From the NCBI RefSeq assembly GCF_003751785.1, contig NZ_RKIE01000003.1, positions 310,001 through 374,000 on the forward strand: DNA of 64,000 nucleotides. The letters are read 5' to 3'. This DNA is from Frigoribacterium sp. PhB160. Its GTDB lineage: Bacteria; Actinomycetota; Actinomycetes; Actinomycetales; Microbacteriaceae. The notes under the pieces were generated by a model. The model was not told where the DNA came from and ran no database searches. It worked only from the letters and a program-made list of their open reading frames with translations. Made by a program: the position numbers and the translations under genes. This document shows, piece by piece, positions 9,537 to 18,545 of the stretch (its first letter is position 1; every line of letters begins with the position of its first letter).

Positions 9537-10358
9537 TCAGCCGCGGCGCGTCCGCGCCAGCCAGCGCCCGTCGAGCCGCTCGATCGTCAGCGGGTGGTCG
9601 AACGCGCCCGACACGAGCTCGCTCGTCAGCACCTCGTCCGCCGTGCCCGTCGCGAAGACCCGGCCGTCACGCAGCAGCATCGCGTGCGTCGTGCTCGCCG
9701 GCAGGTCCTCCAGATGGTGGGTGACGGTGACCGACGCGACCTCGGGGTGCTCCCGGCGCAGCAGGTCGACCGTGTCGAGCAGGTGCTCGCGGGCGGCGAC
9801 GTCGAGCCCCGTCGCGGGCTCGTCGAGCAGCAGGAGGGCCGGCTCGCCGACCAGCGCCCGGGCGATGAGGGCCCGGCCGCGCTCGCCCTGCGAGAGCAGG
9901 CTCCAGCGGCTGTCGCGCCGCGCCTCCAGCCCCACGGAGGCGCGGAGCAGGTCGGCCCGCTCCTCCTGCTCCCGGCTCGGTCGCCACCGCAGCTCGGGGT
10001 CGCTCGAGCCCGTCAGCCCGGTCAGCACGACCTCGTGCACCGTGTTGTCGCGGACCATGCGGTGCCGCGGGTCGACGTGGCCGATGTGTCGGCGGAGCTC
10101 GCGCAGCTCGACCCGGCCGAGTCGGCGCCCGAGCACCTCGACGGTGCCGCCGGACGGGTGGCCGAGGGCCCCGCAGAGCGTGAGCAGCGTCGTCTTGCCC
10201 GCCCCGTTCGGGCCGATCAGGGCCCAGTGCTCACCGGCACGGACGGTGAGCGAGACGTCGCGCAGCAGGTCGCGGCCCGAGCGGGTGACGCGGGCGTCGA
10301 CCACGTCGAGCACCGGGGCGGTGTCCCCCGGTGCTGCGACGTCGTCGGAGGAGGTCAC
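9537..10358 (-). CDS. ABC transporter ATP-binding protein
   Basis: A single-domain ABC ATPase of about 273 residues from a GTG at 10358. Walker A is GPNGAGKTT, the signature is LSQGERGRA (Gln for the usual second Gly of LSGGQ), Walker B is ALLLLDEPATGLD, and the H-loop is VTHHLED. No permease gene is adjacent, so it is an orphan ATPase whose partner and substrate are unknown; layout resembles ModF/YbbA-like solitary ATPases. It follows the GntR gene with an 11-nt gap on the same strand and may share its transcript. A longer non-ATG start is possible. Confidence 0.85.
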   Translation of the reverse strand: MTSSDDVAAPGDTAPVLDVVDARVTRSGRDLLRDVSLTVRAGEHWALIGPNGAGKTTLLTLCGALGHPSGGTVEVLGRRLGRVELRELRRHIGHVDPRHRMVRDNTVHEVVLTGLTGSSDPELRWRPSREQEERADLLRASVGLEARRDSRWSLLSQGERGRALIARALVGEPALLLLDEPATGLDVAAREHLLDTVDLLRREHPEVASVTVTHHLEDLPASTTHAMLLRDGRVFATGTADEVLTSELVSGAFDHPLTIERLDGRWLARTRRG

Positions 10359-10369
10359 GTCGTCGGTGC

Positions 10370-11059
10370 TCAGGAGCGGTAGACGCCGGCCTCGCGGACG
10401 GCCGCGTAGAGCCCCTCGAAGCGCGCGGGCTGCATGCGGACGGCCTCGGCGGCGGCCGCGGCGTCGTCGGCCTTGACGGCGTCGCGCAGTGTGGTCGTGA
10501 ACGAGGCTGCGACGTCGAAGTCGAAGATGCCGTTCGCGGACGGGCGGCGGAGCAGCAGCAGCAGGCGCGGTCCCGTGTTCGACCACAGGCGGTCGAGCGC
10601 GGTGCTGTCGGCGGCCTGGAGCAGGATCTCGTTGAGGCGGATCAGCCCCGGGATCTCCTCCTCCTTCTTCGACTTGAACGCCTTCGCGCGGGCGTCGAGC
10701 AGCTTGACGACCTCGGCGCGCTGGCCCTTGTCGAGCTTCGGCACGGCGCGCTCGACGAGCAGCGACCAGACGGCGTAGCCGACGTCGACCGTGTCGACGA
10801 ACTCGTCGTACGACGGGTCGACGATGCGCGTGTAGCGGTTGGCCTCGATGTCGACGAGGGCCTGGTCGGCGAGCTTGGCGATGGCCTCGCGGACGGGGGT
10901 GCGCGAGACGCCGAGCCAGGCGACGAGCTGGTCGTCGTTGAGGCGCTCCCCGAACTCGAGGGTGCCGTCGATGATGGCGTTGAACATCTTGTCGTAGACG
11001 ACGTCGCGCAGGAGGCGACGCGGTGCCGGCGGCTGGTCGGTCAGCGTGGGGATGGGCAT
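10370..11059 (-). CDS. GntR-family transcriptional regulator (paralog 1 of 3)
   Basis: A 229-residue regulator. The N-terminal winged helix at about residues 15-80 carries GERLNDDQLVAWLGVSRTPV followed by REAIAKLADQALVDI, the GntR signature; the C-terminal part is helical and FCD-like in length but shows no clear metal-binding His set. The ATG at 11059 is preceded by AAGGAGC, preferred over in-frame starts further upstream. It shares strong similarity with the regulators at 17800-18510 and 18546-19196. An 18-bp imperfect palindrome lies upstream at 11141-11158. Ligand unknown. Confidence 0.9.
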   Translation of the reverse strand: MPIPTLTDQPPAPRRLLRDVVYDKMFNAIIDGTLEFGERLNDDQLVAWLGVSRTPVREAIAKLADQALVDIEANRYTRIVDPSYDEFVDTVDVGYAVWSLLVERAVPKLDKGQRAEVVKLLDARAKAFKSKKEEEIPGLIRLNEILLQAADSTALDRLWSNTGPRLLLLLRRPSANGIFDFDVAASFTTTLRDAVKADDAAAAAEAVRMQPARFEGLYAAVREAGVYRS

Positions 11060-11140
11060 CGAGGGTGCTCCTTCGTCGGGTGAGGGGGGAGGCGGCGCGG
11101 CGCGGTCGCAAGCATGTGCCACCTCCAATGCGCTGAGGAT

Positions 11141-11158
11141 GTATCGGGTATCCGGTAC
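11141..11158. promoter_or_regulatory. Imperfect palindrome upstream of GntR paralog 1 (candidate operator)
   Basis: GTATCGGGTATCCGGTAC has 9-nt half-sites matching at 7 of 9 positions and sits about 80 nt upstream of the GntR start, where an autoregulatory site is expected. Assignment to this regulator is inference. Confidence 0.4.
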
Positions 11159-11212
11159 TTCAGACGACCCTAGTACGCCGGGGCCGAGTGTGCGGCGATG
11201 CGCCGCCGCGCG

Positions 11213-12253
11213 TCAGCCGCCGACCCGGACGACGGTGCGTCCGCGTACCTGGCCGGCCACGATGCGGGGCCCCTCGGCGATCACGTCGTCGAGGTCGACC
11301 TCGACCGTCATCGAGTCGAGCAGGCCGAGGTCGAGGTCGGTCGCCAGGCGGCCCCACGCCTCGCGGCGGAGCGCGAGGGGCGCGTCGACCGAGTTGACGC
11401 CGGCCAGGGTGACCGCGCGCAGGATGAACGGGATCACCGTCGTCGGCAGGTCGGCCCCCTGGGCGAGCCCGCAGGCCGCGACCGTGCCGCCCCATGACGT
11501 CTGGGCCAGCACCGACGCGAGGGTGGTGCTGCCGACGGAGTCGACGCCGCCGGCCCAGCGCGGTCGCTGGACGGGCTTGCCCGCCTCGGCGAGCTCGGCC
11601 CGGTCGACGACGGTCGTCGCACCGAGCGAGAGGAGGTAGTCGCCCTGCTCGTCGACGCGACCCGAGGAGGCGGTGACCGAGTACCCGAGGCCGCTCAGCA
11701 GCGCGATCGCCACCGACCCGACCCCGCCGGCGGCCCCCGTCACGACGATCTCGCCGTCGTCGGGTCGGACGTCGCGCTCGAGGCGGAGGACGCTCAGCAT
11801 CGCCGTGAACCCGGCGGTGCCGACGGCCGCCGCCTGCCGGGGCGAGATGCCCGCGGGCACGGCGACGAGCGACCCCGCGTCGACGACGGCCCGCTCGGCG
11901 AACCCGCCGTGGCGGGTCTCGCCGAGGCCGGCGCCGTTCAGCACGACGAGGTCGCCCGGCGCGAAGCGGGACGACGCCGACGTCGCCACCGTGCCCACGA
12001 GGTCGATGCCCGGCACGAGGGGGCTGACCCGGGCGACGCCTCGGTCGCCCGCGAGGGCCATGCCGTCCTTGTAGTTCAGGCTCGACCAGGCGACGTCGAC
12101 CACGACCTCGCCACCGCCCTCGCCACCGTCGTCGCCACCACCGTCGTCGCCTCGGCCGCCCTCGGCGCCGACGTCGGCGGGGCCCCGCAAGAAGGCCTCG
12201 TCGACCTCCTCCACGCTCGCAGGACGGTCTCTCTCGACGACGACGGCACGCAT
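11213..12253 (-). CDS. MDR-family NADPH-dependent oxidoreductase, YhdH/AcuI-like
   Basis: A 346-residue zinc-independent medium-chain reductase. Visible are VAWSSLNYKDGMALAGD at the substrate side, VPGIDLVGTV, and the nucleotide-binding segment VTGAAGGVGSVAIALLSGLG; near the end ILRAVTLAGVNSVDAP is typical of the YhdH/AcuI group, whose characterised members reduce acrylyl-CoA or related enones. An acidic/Gly-rich insertion (EGGRGDDGGGDDGGEGGGE) near residue 36 is unusual. The ATG at 12253 has TAGCCT 7 nt upstream and looks leaderless. Exact substrate not assignable. Confidence 0.85.
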   Translation of the reverse strand: MRAVVVERDRPASVEEVDEAFLRGPADVGAEGGRGDDGGGDDGGEGGGEVVVDVAWSSLNYKDGMALAGDRGVARVSPLVPGIDLVGTVATSASSRFAPGDLVVLNGAGLGETRHGGFAERAVVDAGSLVAVPAGISPRQAAAVGTAGFTAMLSVLRLERDVRPDDGEIVVTGAAGGVGSVAIALLSGLGYSVTASSGRVDEQGDYLLSLGATTVVDRAELAEAGKPVQRPRWAGGVDSVGSTTLASVLAQTSWGGTVAACGLAQGADLPTTVIPFILRAVTLAGVNSVDAPLALRREAWGRLATDLDLGLLDSMTVEVDLDDVIAEGPRIVAGQVRGRTVVRVGG

Positions 12254-12260
12254 GGCTGCG

Positions 12261-12266
12261 AGGCTA
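12261..12266 (-). promoter_or_regulatory. -10 box TAGCCT for the YhdH-like gene
   Basis: TAGCCT ends 7 nt before the ATG at 12253 on the minus strand, the spacing expected for a leaderless mRNA. Confidence 0.45.
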
Positions 12267-13673
12267 CGCCGCGTCGCCGCGGGGCGGCTCGCCCGCGGCT
12301 GCCCCGGCCCGTCCGCCGAGGAACCCGCCCAGGGCACCGACCAGGTCGAGGCCCGTCGTCGCCTTGACGACGTCCTGCAGCTGCGTCATGTTGTTCGCCA
12401 CCGACTTCGTGAGCTCGTTCGCCCCGTCGGTCGAGACGACCGTGAGGGCGTCGATGTTGCCCATCGGCGCCGCCATCTCGCGCGCGATGTCGGGCAGGCG
12501 CGAGATGACCTGCGAGGCGAGCGCGGCCTGGCCGAACTTGCCCTGCGCCTCGGCCAGGGCGTCGACGGCCTCGGCCTCGGCGAGGCCCTTGGCCTTGATC
12601 GCGGCGGCCTCGGCCCGGCCGGCGGCCTCGACCGCGGCGGCCTCGTTCTCGGCCGCCGCCCGGGCGGCGTCCGCGAGCTGCGTGCGGCGGAACGCCTCGG
12701 CCTCGACCGCGGCGTTCGCGGCGTCGCGCTCGGCCTCTGCGTTCTGCACCGACGCGTAGGCGGCGGCCTCGGCGGGCTGGCGCACCTCGATGTTCAGGCG
12801 CTCCTGGTTGACCTTCGCCTGTTCGGCGACCGCGATGCTCTCCTGCTCGGCGACGAGCTTGTCCTGCATGGCACGGGCGAGCTCGCCGGCCGCGGCGGCC
12901 TCGGCCTGGGCCCGGTCGGTCTCGGCCTTGATCTGCGCCTGGCGCACGTCGAGCTGCAGCTGGCGCTCGGCGGTCTGCTGCGTGTTGCCGATGCGGGCGA
13001 GCGCCGCGATCCGCTCGGCCTCCGCCTCGGCGACGTCGGCGTTCTGCTTCGCGACGGCGGCCTCGGCCCGCCCACGGTCGGCGAGGTACGTGCTGCCGGG
13101 CGTCTCGATCTCGCGGATGTTCATCGTCTCGATCTGGAGGCCCAGCTCGGCGAGCTCGCCCTTCGTCTCGTTGACGGCGTCGGCCGCGAGCCGGGAGAAG
13201 TTCTTGACGAGGTCGTCGACCGGCTGCCCGCCGATCAGGCCGCGGATCGACCCCTCGAGCGACTGCTGCACGATGACGGGCAGCTGCTGCTGCTGCAGCA
13301 GGTAGCGCTGGGCGGCCCGGCGGACGCCGTCCTCGGTTCCCGTGACCTTGAAGTTGACCGTGGCCTTGACCGCGGTGCGGATGTAGTTGGCGTCGATCGC
13401 CTGCACCTCGACCGGGGTCTGGTACTGCTCGAGGCTGAGCGTGAAGCCCTCCTGGAAGATCGGCCAGACGAACGTGCGCCCGCCGATGATCACCTTCTGC
13501 GGGCTCGAGATGCCCCCGCCCTCCGACCGTTCGGCCCCGCGGCCGACCACGATCAGCGCCTCGTTGGGCGGCACGCGGCGCACGCGGCTGGCGACGAACG
13601 AGACCAGGGCCAGGACGATGACGACCGCGACGACCACGGCCACGACGCTGATGTTCTCGGAGATGAAGTCCAC
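12264..13673 (-). CDS. Flotillin-like SPFH-domain membrane protein
   Basis: A 469-residue flotillin family protein (FloT/YuaG/YqiK type). One N-terminal transmembrane helix at about residues 9-29 is followed by RVPPNEALIVVGRG, the start of the SPFH domain, and then a long Glu/Ala-rich coiled coil (about residues 190-390) with repeats such as AEAAVAKQNADVAEAEAER; the end is Gly/Ala-rich. Flotillins scaffold membrane microdomains. The start is GTG at 13673. An NfeD-family gene lies immediately upstream on the same strand (66-nt gap), the usual partner. Confidence 0.92.
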   Translation of the reverse strand: MDFISENISVVAVVVAVVIVLALVSFVASRVRRVPPNEALIVVGRGAERSEGGGISSPQKVIIGGRTFVWPIFQEGFTLSLEQYQTPVEVQAIDANYIRTAVKATVNFKVTGTEDGVRRAAQRYLLQQQQLPVIVQQSLEGSIRGLIGGQPVDDLVKNFSRLAADAVNETKGELAELGLQIETMNIREIETPGSTYLADRGRAEAAVAKQNADVAEAEAERIAALARIGNTQQTAERQLQLDVRQAQIKAETDRAQAEAAAAGELARAMQDKLVAEQESIAVAEQAKVNQERLNIEVRQPAEAAAYASVQNAEAERDAANAAVEAEAFRRTQLADAARAAAENEAAAVEAAGRAEAAAIKAKGLAEAEAVDALAEAQGKFGQAALASQVISRLPDIAREMAAPMGNIDALTVVSTDGANELTKSVANNMTQLQDVVKATTGLDLVGALGGFLGGRAGAAAGEPPRGDAA

Positions 13674-13739
13674 AGGGCTTCCTTTCGGTGGGGGTCAGGG
13701 GTGGGGCCGTGCCCGCGGGCGCCGACCCCGAGGCGGGGA

Positions 13740-14267
13740 TCAGGAGGCGCGGGGCACGGGGCCGGGACCGCCGCCGGCACCCGGCACGGCCGGGTCGCCG
13801 CCGAGCGGCACCACCTCGACGCGCGGACCCGACTCGGCGACGACCCGCACCCGCACGCCGCGTTCGATGCGCCCGGGGCTGACGGCGAGGCGCCGTTCGA
13901 GCTCGCGGGCGTCGTCGAGGCGCACCTCGCCGCCGGTCGGGGTGGTCGTCTCGGTGGTGGTGCCGACGAAGCCGACGGGCGACCAGTGGCCGCCGCTGTC
14001 GCGACGCGTGACGTGGCGGACGGCGGCCTGCACGACGACGAGGGCCACGGCGGCCATGACCGCGGCGACGACCCAGGTCAGGGCGGGCGCGAGGCCCGCC
14101 TGCTGCGTGACGACGCCCGACAGCCCGAAGATCGACAGCGCCGAGCCGACGGCGACGCCCGACACCAGGCCGTCGCCGACGTCGAAGGCGTCGAGCAGGT
14201 CGCCGACGACGATGCTGAGCAGCAGCAGGACGAGTCCCACTGCCCCCACGACGATGAACGTGATCAT
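13740..14267 (-). CDS. NfeD-family membrane protein
   Basis: A 175-residue protein with hydrophobic segments at about residues 3-20, 32-50 and 62-85 and a C-terminal soluble domain (GHWSPVGFVGTTTETTTPTG then RGVRVRVVAESGPRVEVVPL) that fits the OB-fold NfeD domain. NfeD proteins are genetically paired with flotillins, and one follows directly downstream. The role is presumed accessory to the flotillin. The Gly/Pro-rich tail has no known function. Confidence 0.82.
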   Translation of the reverse strand: MITFIVVGAVGLVLLLLSIVVGDLLDAFDVGDGLVSGVAVGSALSIFGLSGVVTQQAGLAPALTWVVAAVMAAVALVVVQAAVRHVTRRDSGGHWSPVGFVGTTTETTTPTGGEVRLDDARELERRLAVSPGRIERGVRVRVVAESGPRVEVVPLGGDPAVPGAGGGPGPVPRAS

Positions 14268-14396
14268 CCGTCGAGCCTGCCAGGAGGACCGGGCGGGCGC
14301 ATCGGCTGCGCGACGGACCGGGGAGACCGGCTCCGCGCCTCCGACGGGGGAAGGACGGTTGGCGAGGCCGCGGTGGAAGGGCGGACGCGCCCCGGC

Positions 14397-15422
14397 TCAG
14401 CCGAACAGGATGGACGCCTCGTCGTACCGGTGCTGCGGCACGACCTTGAGGCTGTCGAGCGCCTCCTCGAACGACACGTGCACGATCTCCGTGCCGCGCA
14501 GCGCCACCATGCGGCCCCACCGGCCCTCGACCACCGAGTCGCTCGCGGCCATGCCGAGCCGGGTGGCGAGCACGCGGTCGTACGAGGTGGGCGTGCCGCC
14601 GCGCTGGATGTGGCCGAGGGTCGTGGCGCGGGTCTCGATGCCCGTGCGCTCCTCGATGATCGGGGCGAGCCGCTCGCCGATGCCGCCGAGCCGCGGGCGG
14701 CCGAACGCGTCGAGCCCGCGCTCGGAGTGCGCGTCGCTGCCGTGGTCGGGCACGAAGCCCTCGGCCACGACGACCAGCGGGGCGCGGCCGCGGTCGTAGG
14801 CCGACTTCACCCACGCGACGATCTGGTCCATGCTCGTCGCCTGCTCGGGGATGAGGATGGCGTGCGCGCCGGCGGCCATGCCCGAGTGCAGGGCGATCCA
14901 GCCGACGTGGCGGCCCATCACCTCGGCCACCATGCACCGGCTGTGCGAGTCGCCGGTGGTGCGCAGGCGGTCCATCGCGTCGGTCGCGATCTGCACCGCG
15001 GTGTCGAAGCCGAACGTGTAGTCGGTGGCGCCGAGGTCGTTGTCGACCGTCTTCGGCACGCCGACGATCTTGAGGCCCGCGTCGGTGAGGCGCTTGGCGG
15101 CGGCCAGGGTGCCCTCGCCGCCGATCGCCATGATCGCGTCGATGCCGAACCGCTCGAGGTTCTCGCTGATGCGCTCGACCCCGCCGTCGCCCTCGAAGGG
15201 GTTCGTGCGGCTCGTGCCGAGGATCGTGCCGCCCTGCTTGGCGATGCCCTGGATCTCCTTGCGGGTCAGGGGCATGACGTCGCCGTCGACGACGCCACGC
15301 CAGCCGTCGCGGAAGCCCACGAACTCCTGGCCGTGGATGGTCGTGCCCTTGAGCACGGCGCCGCGGATGACCGCGTTCAGGCCGGGGCAGTCGCCGCCGC
15401 TGGTGAGGATTCCGATTCGCAT
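14397..15422 (-). CDS. pfkA: 6-phosphofructokinase, ATP-type (group III)
   Basis: A 341-residue PFK phosphorylating fructose-6-phosphate. MRIGILTSGGDCPGLNAVIR is the N-terminal nucleotide site; GGEGTLAAA has Gly at the position that is Asp in pyrophosphate-dependent enzymes, indicating ATP use, while PKTVDND has Lys where E. coli PfkA has Gly, the mixed pattern of actinobacterial group III enzymes. Other anchors are MVAEVMGRHVGWIAL and LGHIQRGGTPTSYDR. The ATG at 15422 has CGGAGC upstream. Confidence 0.95.
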   Translation of the reverse strand: MRIGILTSGGDCPGLNAVIRGAVLKGTTIHGQEFVGFRDGWRGVVDGDVMPLTRKEIQGIAKQGGTILGTSRTNPFEGDGGVERISENLERFGIDAIMAIGGEGTLAAAKRLTDAGLKIVGVPKTVDNDLGATDYTFGFDTAVQIATDAMDRLRTTGDSHSRCMVAEVMGRHVGWIALHSGMAAGAHAILIPEQATSMDQIVAWVKSAYDRGRAPLVVVAEGFVPDHGSDAHSERGLDAFGRPRLGGIGERLAPIIEERTGIETRATTLGHIQRGGTPTSYDRVLATRLGMAASDSVVEGRWGRMVALRGTEIVHVSFEEALDSLKVVPQHRYDEASILFG

Positions 15423-15537
15423 CGCACTGCTCCGTCGCATGTCGGGCCCGAGGGCCGGCCGAGATCGCCTCCATCATGGCGCACCGGGGTCGACGCCCGG
15501 TGCGGTCGACGCCGGGGAGGTCGCCGGGAGCCGGTAC

Positions 15538-15543
15538 TACCCT
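15538..15543 (+). promoter_or_regulatory. -10 box TACCCT for the DUF4190-like gene
   Basis: Six nucleotides separate TACCCT from the ATG at 15550, indicating a leaderless transcript and supporting that start. Confidence 0.45.
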
Positions 15544-15549
15544 CGACCC

Positions 15550-16215
15550 ATGACCGATCAGCCCGCGTCGCGACCGCCGTCCCCGTGGGCGCGCTTCCGC
15601 CGGCCCGAGCCGGGCGAGCAGCGGCAGCGGCCCGAGGCGTCGCCGCCGCCGACGGCCGGGGTCGTGGGCGACGGCTGGACCGCGAGCGCAGGAGGCGCGT
15701 GGCCGGCAGCCGCCACCGCCGCGCCTCCGTACGCCGCGCCTCCCCAGGCGCACGACCCCGTCTCCGCGCCGTCGGGTGCCGCGACGGCCGGCACCGCGGC
15801 GACGGGCACGGCGTCCGTCTGGGCTCCTCAGCCCTCGGGCGACTGGTCGGCCCCGACCTCGTCGCCCTCGTTCGGCTCGTACTTCGGTCAGGACGACGAC
15901 GACTCGTGGGCGGACCCGCGCCCCGTCGACGACGACCCGGGTCGCGGCCTGGCGATCGCCTCGGTCGTGTTCGGCGTCTTCTTCGCGCCGCTCGGCCTCG
16001 TCTTCGGGCTCGTGTCGGCCCGGCGCTCGCGGGCGGCCGGCCGGCCGGCCGGGCTCGCGCTCGTCGGCATGGTCGTGGCCAGCGTCATGATCGTGCTCGG
16101 CCTCGTGTACGGCATCGCCGTGCTCGACTGGGTCTCGCGCCTGTCGACGGCCTGCGCGCAGCTCGGCCCCGGCGACTACGTCGACGCCTCCGGCCGCGGC
16201 GTCACCTGCCGCTGA
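15550..16215 (+). CDS. DUF4190-like membrane protein with disordered N-terminus
   Basis: A 221-residue protein. Residues 1-120 are Pro/Ala/Ser-rich and probably disordered; two hydrophobic helices follow at about residues 134-155 and 168-190, with RGLAIASVVFGVFFAPLGLV and the RSRAAGRPAGLALVG linker typical of DUF4190 proteins. The C-terminus has two Cys (STACAQLGPGDYVD...GVTCR) that could form an extracytoplasmic disulfide. Function unknown. It stands alone between pfkA (divergent) and a convergent PNPOx gene. Confidence 0.78.
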   Translation: MTDQPASRPPSPWARFRRPEPGEQRQRPEASPPPTAGVVGDGWTASAGGAWPAAATAAPPYAAPPQAHDPVSAPSGAATAGTAATGTASVWAPQPSGDWSAPTSSPSFGSYFGQDDDDSWADPRPVDDDPGRGLAIASVVFGVFFAPLGLVFGLVSARRSRAAGRPAGLALVGMVVASVMIVLGLVYGIAVLDWVSRLSTACAQLGPGDYVDASGRGVTCR

Positions 16216-16256
16216 CCCGCGGCGTCCCGCCCCGCCCCGCCTTGCGCGGGCGGCGG

Positions 16257-16286
16257 GCGGCGAGCGGCGAGCGGCGAGCGGCCAGC
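16257..16286. repeat. Short tandem repeat, GCGAGCG-type 7-bp unit
   Basis: About four copies of a 7-bp GGCGAGC unit (last copy altered) lie in the 114-nt convergent gap. Slippage-prone low-complexity DNA; no function implied. Confidence 0.6.
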
Positions 16287-16329
16287 GACCGCACCAGGCT
16301 CTGAACCCCGGCCCGCCGCCGGCCGCGAC

Positions 16330-16824
16330 CTACAGCTGCACCGTGCCCGTGTCGGCCACGTGCTCGGGGTGGCCGCCGGTCAGGGCGGCCTTCGCGTACT
16401 TGAGGTAGGTGACGGCCTTCGGCTCGTTGCTGACCCAGTACTCGGCCGACTCGACGTCGACCTCGATGAGCGCGACGGTCGGGTCGTCCCGGCCCTGGTC
16501 GAACCACGCCTCGGCGCCGGTCGACCACATCTGGTCGACGAGCTCGCGGTCGTGGGTGACCGCCGCCTTTCCCGAGAGCGAGAGGTAGCCCTTGCCCGAC
16601 TCGACGGCGACGTTGACCTGCGCGTGGGCCTTGATGTCGTCGACCTTGGGCGACGGGTCCTGCGTGAAGAAGTAGACCTTGCCGTCGAAGTCGCGGTCGA
16701 CGATCGCGAGGGGGCGGCTGACCAGGTGCTGGCCGTGGCTCTGGGTGGTGAGGATGCCGATGCGGCTCTTCTCGAGCACCTCGGCGACCTTGCTGATGTC
16801 GTTCGTGTCGTTCGTGTCCGTCAT
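16330..16824 (-). CDS. Pyridoxamine 5'-phosphate oxidase-like flavin-binding protein
   Basis: A 164-residue PNPOx-like split-barrel protein resembling general stress protein 26. Visible segments are [40 protein letters not shown] and [15 protein letters not shown], consistent with FMN binding at a dimer interface. It begins with a Thr/Asp/Asn repeat (TDTNDTND). Its ATG overlaps the trhO stop (ATGA), so it is co-translated with trhO. Substrate unknown. Confidence 0.9.
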   Translation of the reverse strand: MTDTNDTNDISKVAEVLEKSRIGILTTQSHGQHLVSRPLAIVDRDFDGKVYFFTQDPSPKVDDIKAHAQVNVAVESGKGYLSLSGKAAVTHDRELVDQMWSTGAEAWFDQGRDDPTVALIEVDVESAEYWVSNEPKAVTYLKYAKAALTGGHPEHVADTGTVQL

Positions 16825-17714
16825 GTGCCGGACGCTACGCCGGAGGCGCGGTGCGCGTCACACGTGATCGCCCCGGCCTCCGAGCACCCCGGGCACGCCA
16901 CCAGCTGCGCCCGGCACTGCACGTCGACGCAGTTCTGCATGCGCGAGGTGGGGGCCGAGCAGGCGACGCACGTGCCGATCACGGCCGCGTGGTCGGAGAA
17001 GGCGACCGAGCCGCGTCGGTCGAAGACGTAGAGGGAGCCCTCCCAGAGGCCGTCGTCGCCGTAGGCCTCGCCGTACCGCGCCACGCCCCCGTCGAGCTGG
17101 TAGACCCGCGAGAAGCCACGGGCCGTCATCAGCGACGAGAGCACCTCGCAGCGCACCCCGCCCGTGCAGTACGTCACGACCGGTGCGTCCTTGAGGTGGT
17201 CGTACCGCCCGCTGTCGAGCTCCGCGACGAAGTCGCGCGTCGTCGCCACGTCGGGCACCACCGCCCCCCGGAACCGGCCGATGCGCGACTCGAACTCGTT
17301 GCGTCCGTCGAGGAACGTCACGTCCTCCCGCTCGACGAGCTCGTGCAGCGCCCGGGGCGAGAGGCGCTCGCCGCCCCCGACGACCCCGCCCTCGTCGACC
17401 ACCAGCTCGTCCGGCGCCCCGAAGGTGACGATCTCGTCGCGCACCTTGACCGAGAGCCGCGGGAAGTCGTCGCCGGTGCCGGCGCTCCACTTCACGTCGA
17501 GGTCGCGGAACGGCGCGTAGCCGTGCGTCGCCCGCAGCCAGCGCTTGAGGTCGTCGAGCTCGCCGCCGAGCGTGCCGTTGAGGCCGTGCCGGGACAGGAG
17601 GAGGCGCCCCCTCAGCCCTAGCGATCCGCACAGCTCCTGCTGCCACAGCCTCACGGCCTCGGGATCGGCCAGCGGCGTGAAGACGTAGAAGAGCAGGATC
17701 TTGGGGACGGCCAC
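16821..17714 (-). CDS. trhO: tRNA uridine(34) hydroxylase (rhodanese-like)
   Basis: A 297-residue YceA/TrhO protein, which hydroxylates U34 of certain tRNAs. The N-terminal ferredoxin-like part ([27 protein letters not shown]) is followed by the rhodanese domain with LDGRNEFES and the active Cys in [15 protein letters not shown]. The C-terminal region is Cys-rich ([28 protein letters not shown]), matching the zinc-like extension seen in many homologs. It is followed by a PNPOx-like gene overlapping by 4 nt. Confidence 0.93.
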   Translation of the reverse strand: MAVPKILLFYVFTPLADPEAVRLWQQELCGSLGLRGRLLLSRHGLNGTLGGELDDLKRWLRATHGYAPFRDLDVKWSAGTGDDFPRLSVKVRDEIVTFGAPDELVVDEGGVVGGGERLSPRALHELVEREDVTFLDGRNEFESRIGRFRGAVVPDVATTRDFVAELDSGRYDHLKDAPVVTYCTGGVRCEVLSSLMTARGFSRVYQLDGGVARYGEAYGDDGLWEGSLYVFDRRGSVAFSDHAAVIGTCVACSAPTSRMQNCVDVQCRAQLVACPGCSEAGAITCDAHRASGVASGT

Positions 17715-17765
17715 CGAACGAGTGTAATTGCTCCATCCCTCGCCTTGCCGTGCATGTATGCCCTA

Positions 17766-17776
17766 ATGTGACACAT
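17766..17776. promoter_or_regulatory. Perfect palindrome upstream of GntR paralog 2
   Basis: ATGTGACACAT is an 11-bp perfect palindrome 23 nt before the GTG at 17800. It shares AATGTGA with the region upstream of GntR paralog 3. A candidate regulator site by position only. Confidence 0.35.
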
Positions 17777-17799
17777 CAGTGCTCTCAGAGGAGGTCCCC

Positions 17800-18510
17800 G
17801 TGCCGGTCCCCACGACGTCGACAATGCGCATCCCGCGCCGGCTCCACCGAGACGAGGTCTACGAACGGCTGCTCGAGGCCATCTCCGACGGGACGCTCGC
17901 GCCGGGCGAGCGCATCCGCGACCGCGACCTCGAGGTCTGGCTCGGCGTCTCGCGCACGCCCATCCGCATGGCGCTCGCCCGGCTCGAGGACCTCTCGCTC
18001 GTCGAGACGACCAGCCAGCGCGCGACGCGCGTCAGCCCCGCCCGCCCGGCGTTCGTCGCGGGGCTCGCCCGCACGGCGGTGCTCGTCTGGGGCCGGGTCG
18101 CCCCCGAGGTCGTCCGGGCCGACGCCGCTCGTCGCAGGCGGGTCGTCGACGCCGTGCGCCGGGCCGAGCGTGCCTGGGCCGTCGGCGCCGTGACGCCCTC
18201 CCCCGACGCCGGCCCTCCCCCGCAGGAGGCGCGGCTCGGCTCCCCGACGCCCGCCCCCGCCGTCGAGGCCTTCGTGTCGCTCGGCGAGTCGATCGTGTCG
18301 TGCTCCCCGAGCGCGGTGGTGCCGGGGGTGGCCCGTCATCTCGGCCTGCTCGTGCAGCACCACTCGGCGACGACGACGGGCGGCCTCGACGTGGCCGCCG
18401 CCGGCGCCGTCGTGGGACCCGTGGCCGACGCCGTGGCGCGCGTCGACGCCGAGGCGCTCGTCGACGCGGTCGAGCGCCTGGCGACGGCGTTCGCGCCCTG
18501 CGGCCGCTAG
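17800..18510 (+). CDS. GntR-family transcriptional regulator (paralog 2 of 3)
   Basis: A 236-residue regulator. The winged-helix signature DGTLAPGERIRDRDLEVWLG, then VSRTPIRMALARLEDLSLVE, lies at about residues 30-70. The C-terminal half is unlike a standard FCD domain and rich in Ala/Val/Asp. The GTG at 17800 is preferred over 17779 because AGAGGAGG sits 5 nt upstream. It is divergent from trhO and convergent with GntR paralog 3, whose end is 35 nt away. Confidence 0.85.
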   Translation: MPVPTTSTMRIPRRLHRDEVYERLLEAISDGTLAPGERIRDRDLEVWLGVSRTPIRMALARLEDLSLVETTSQRATRVSPARPAFVAGLARTAVLVWGRVAPEVVRADAARRRRVVDAVRRAERAWAVGAVTPSPDAGPPPQEARLGSPTPAPAVEAFVSLGESIVSCSPSAVVPGVARHLGLLVQHHSATTTGGLDVAAAGAVVGPVADAVARVDAEALVDAVERLATAFAPCGR

Positions 18511-18545
18511 CCCCTCGCCAGCCGGTCGGCGCCGGCCCGACGGCG

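Noticed and set aside
12252-16304. A 4-kb open frame on the plus strand
   Set aside because: Antisense to flotillin, NfeD and pfkA; those genes have clear motifs and the plus-strand product does not.
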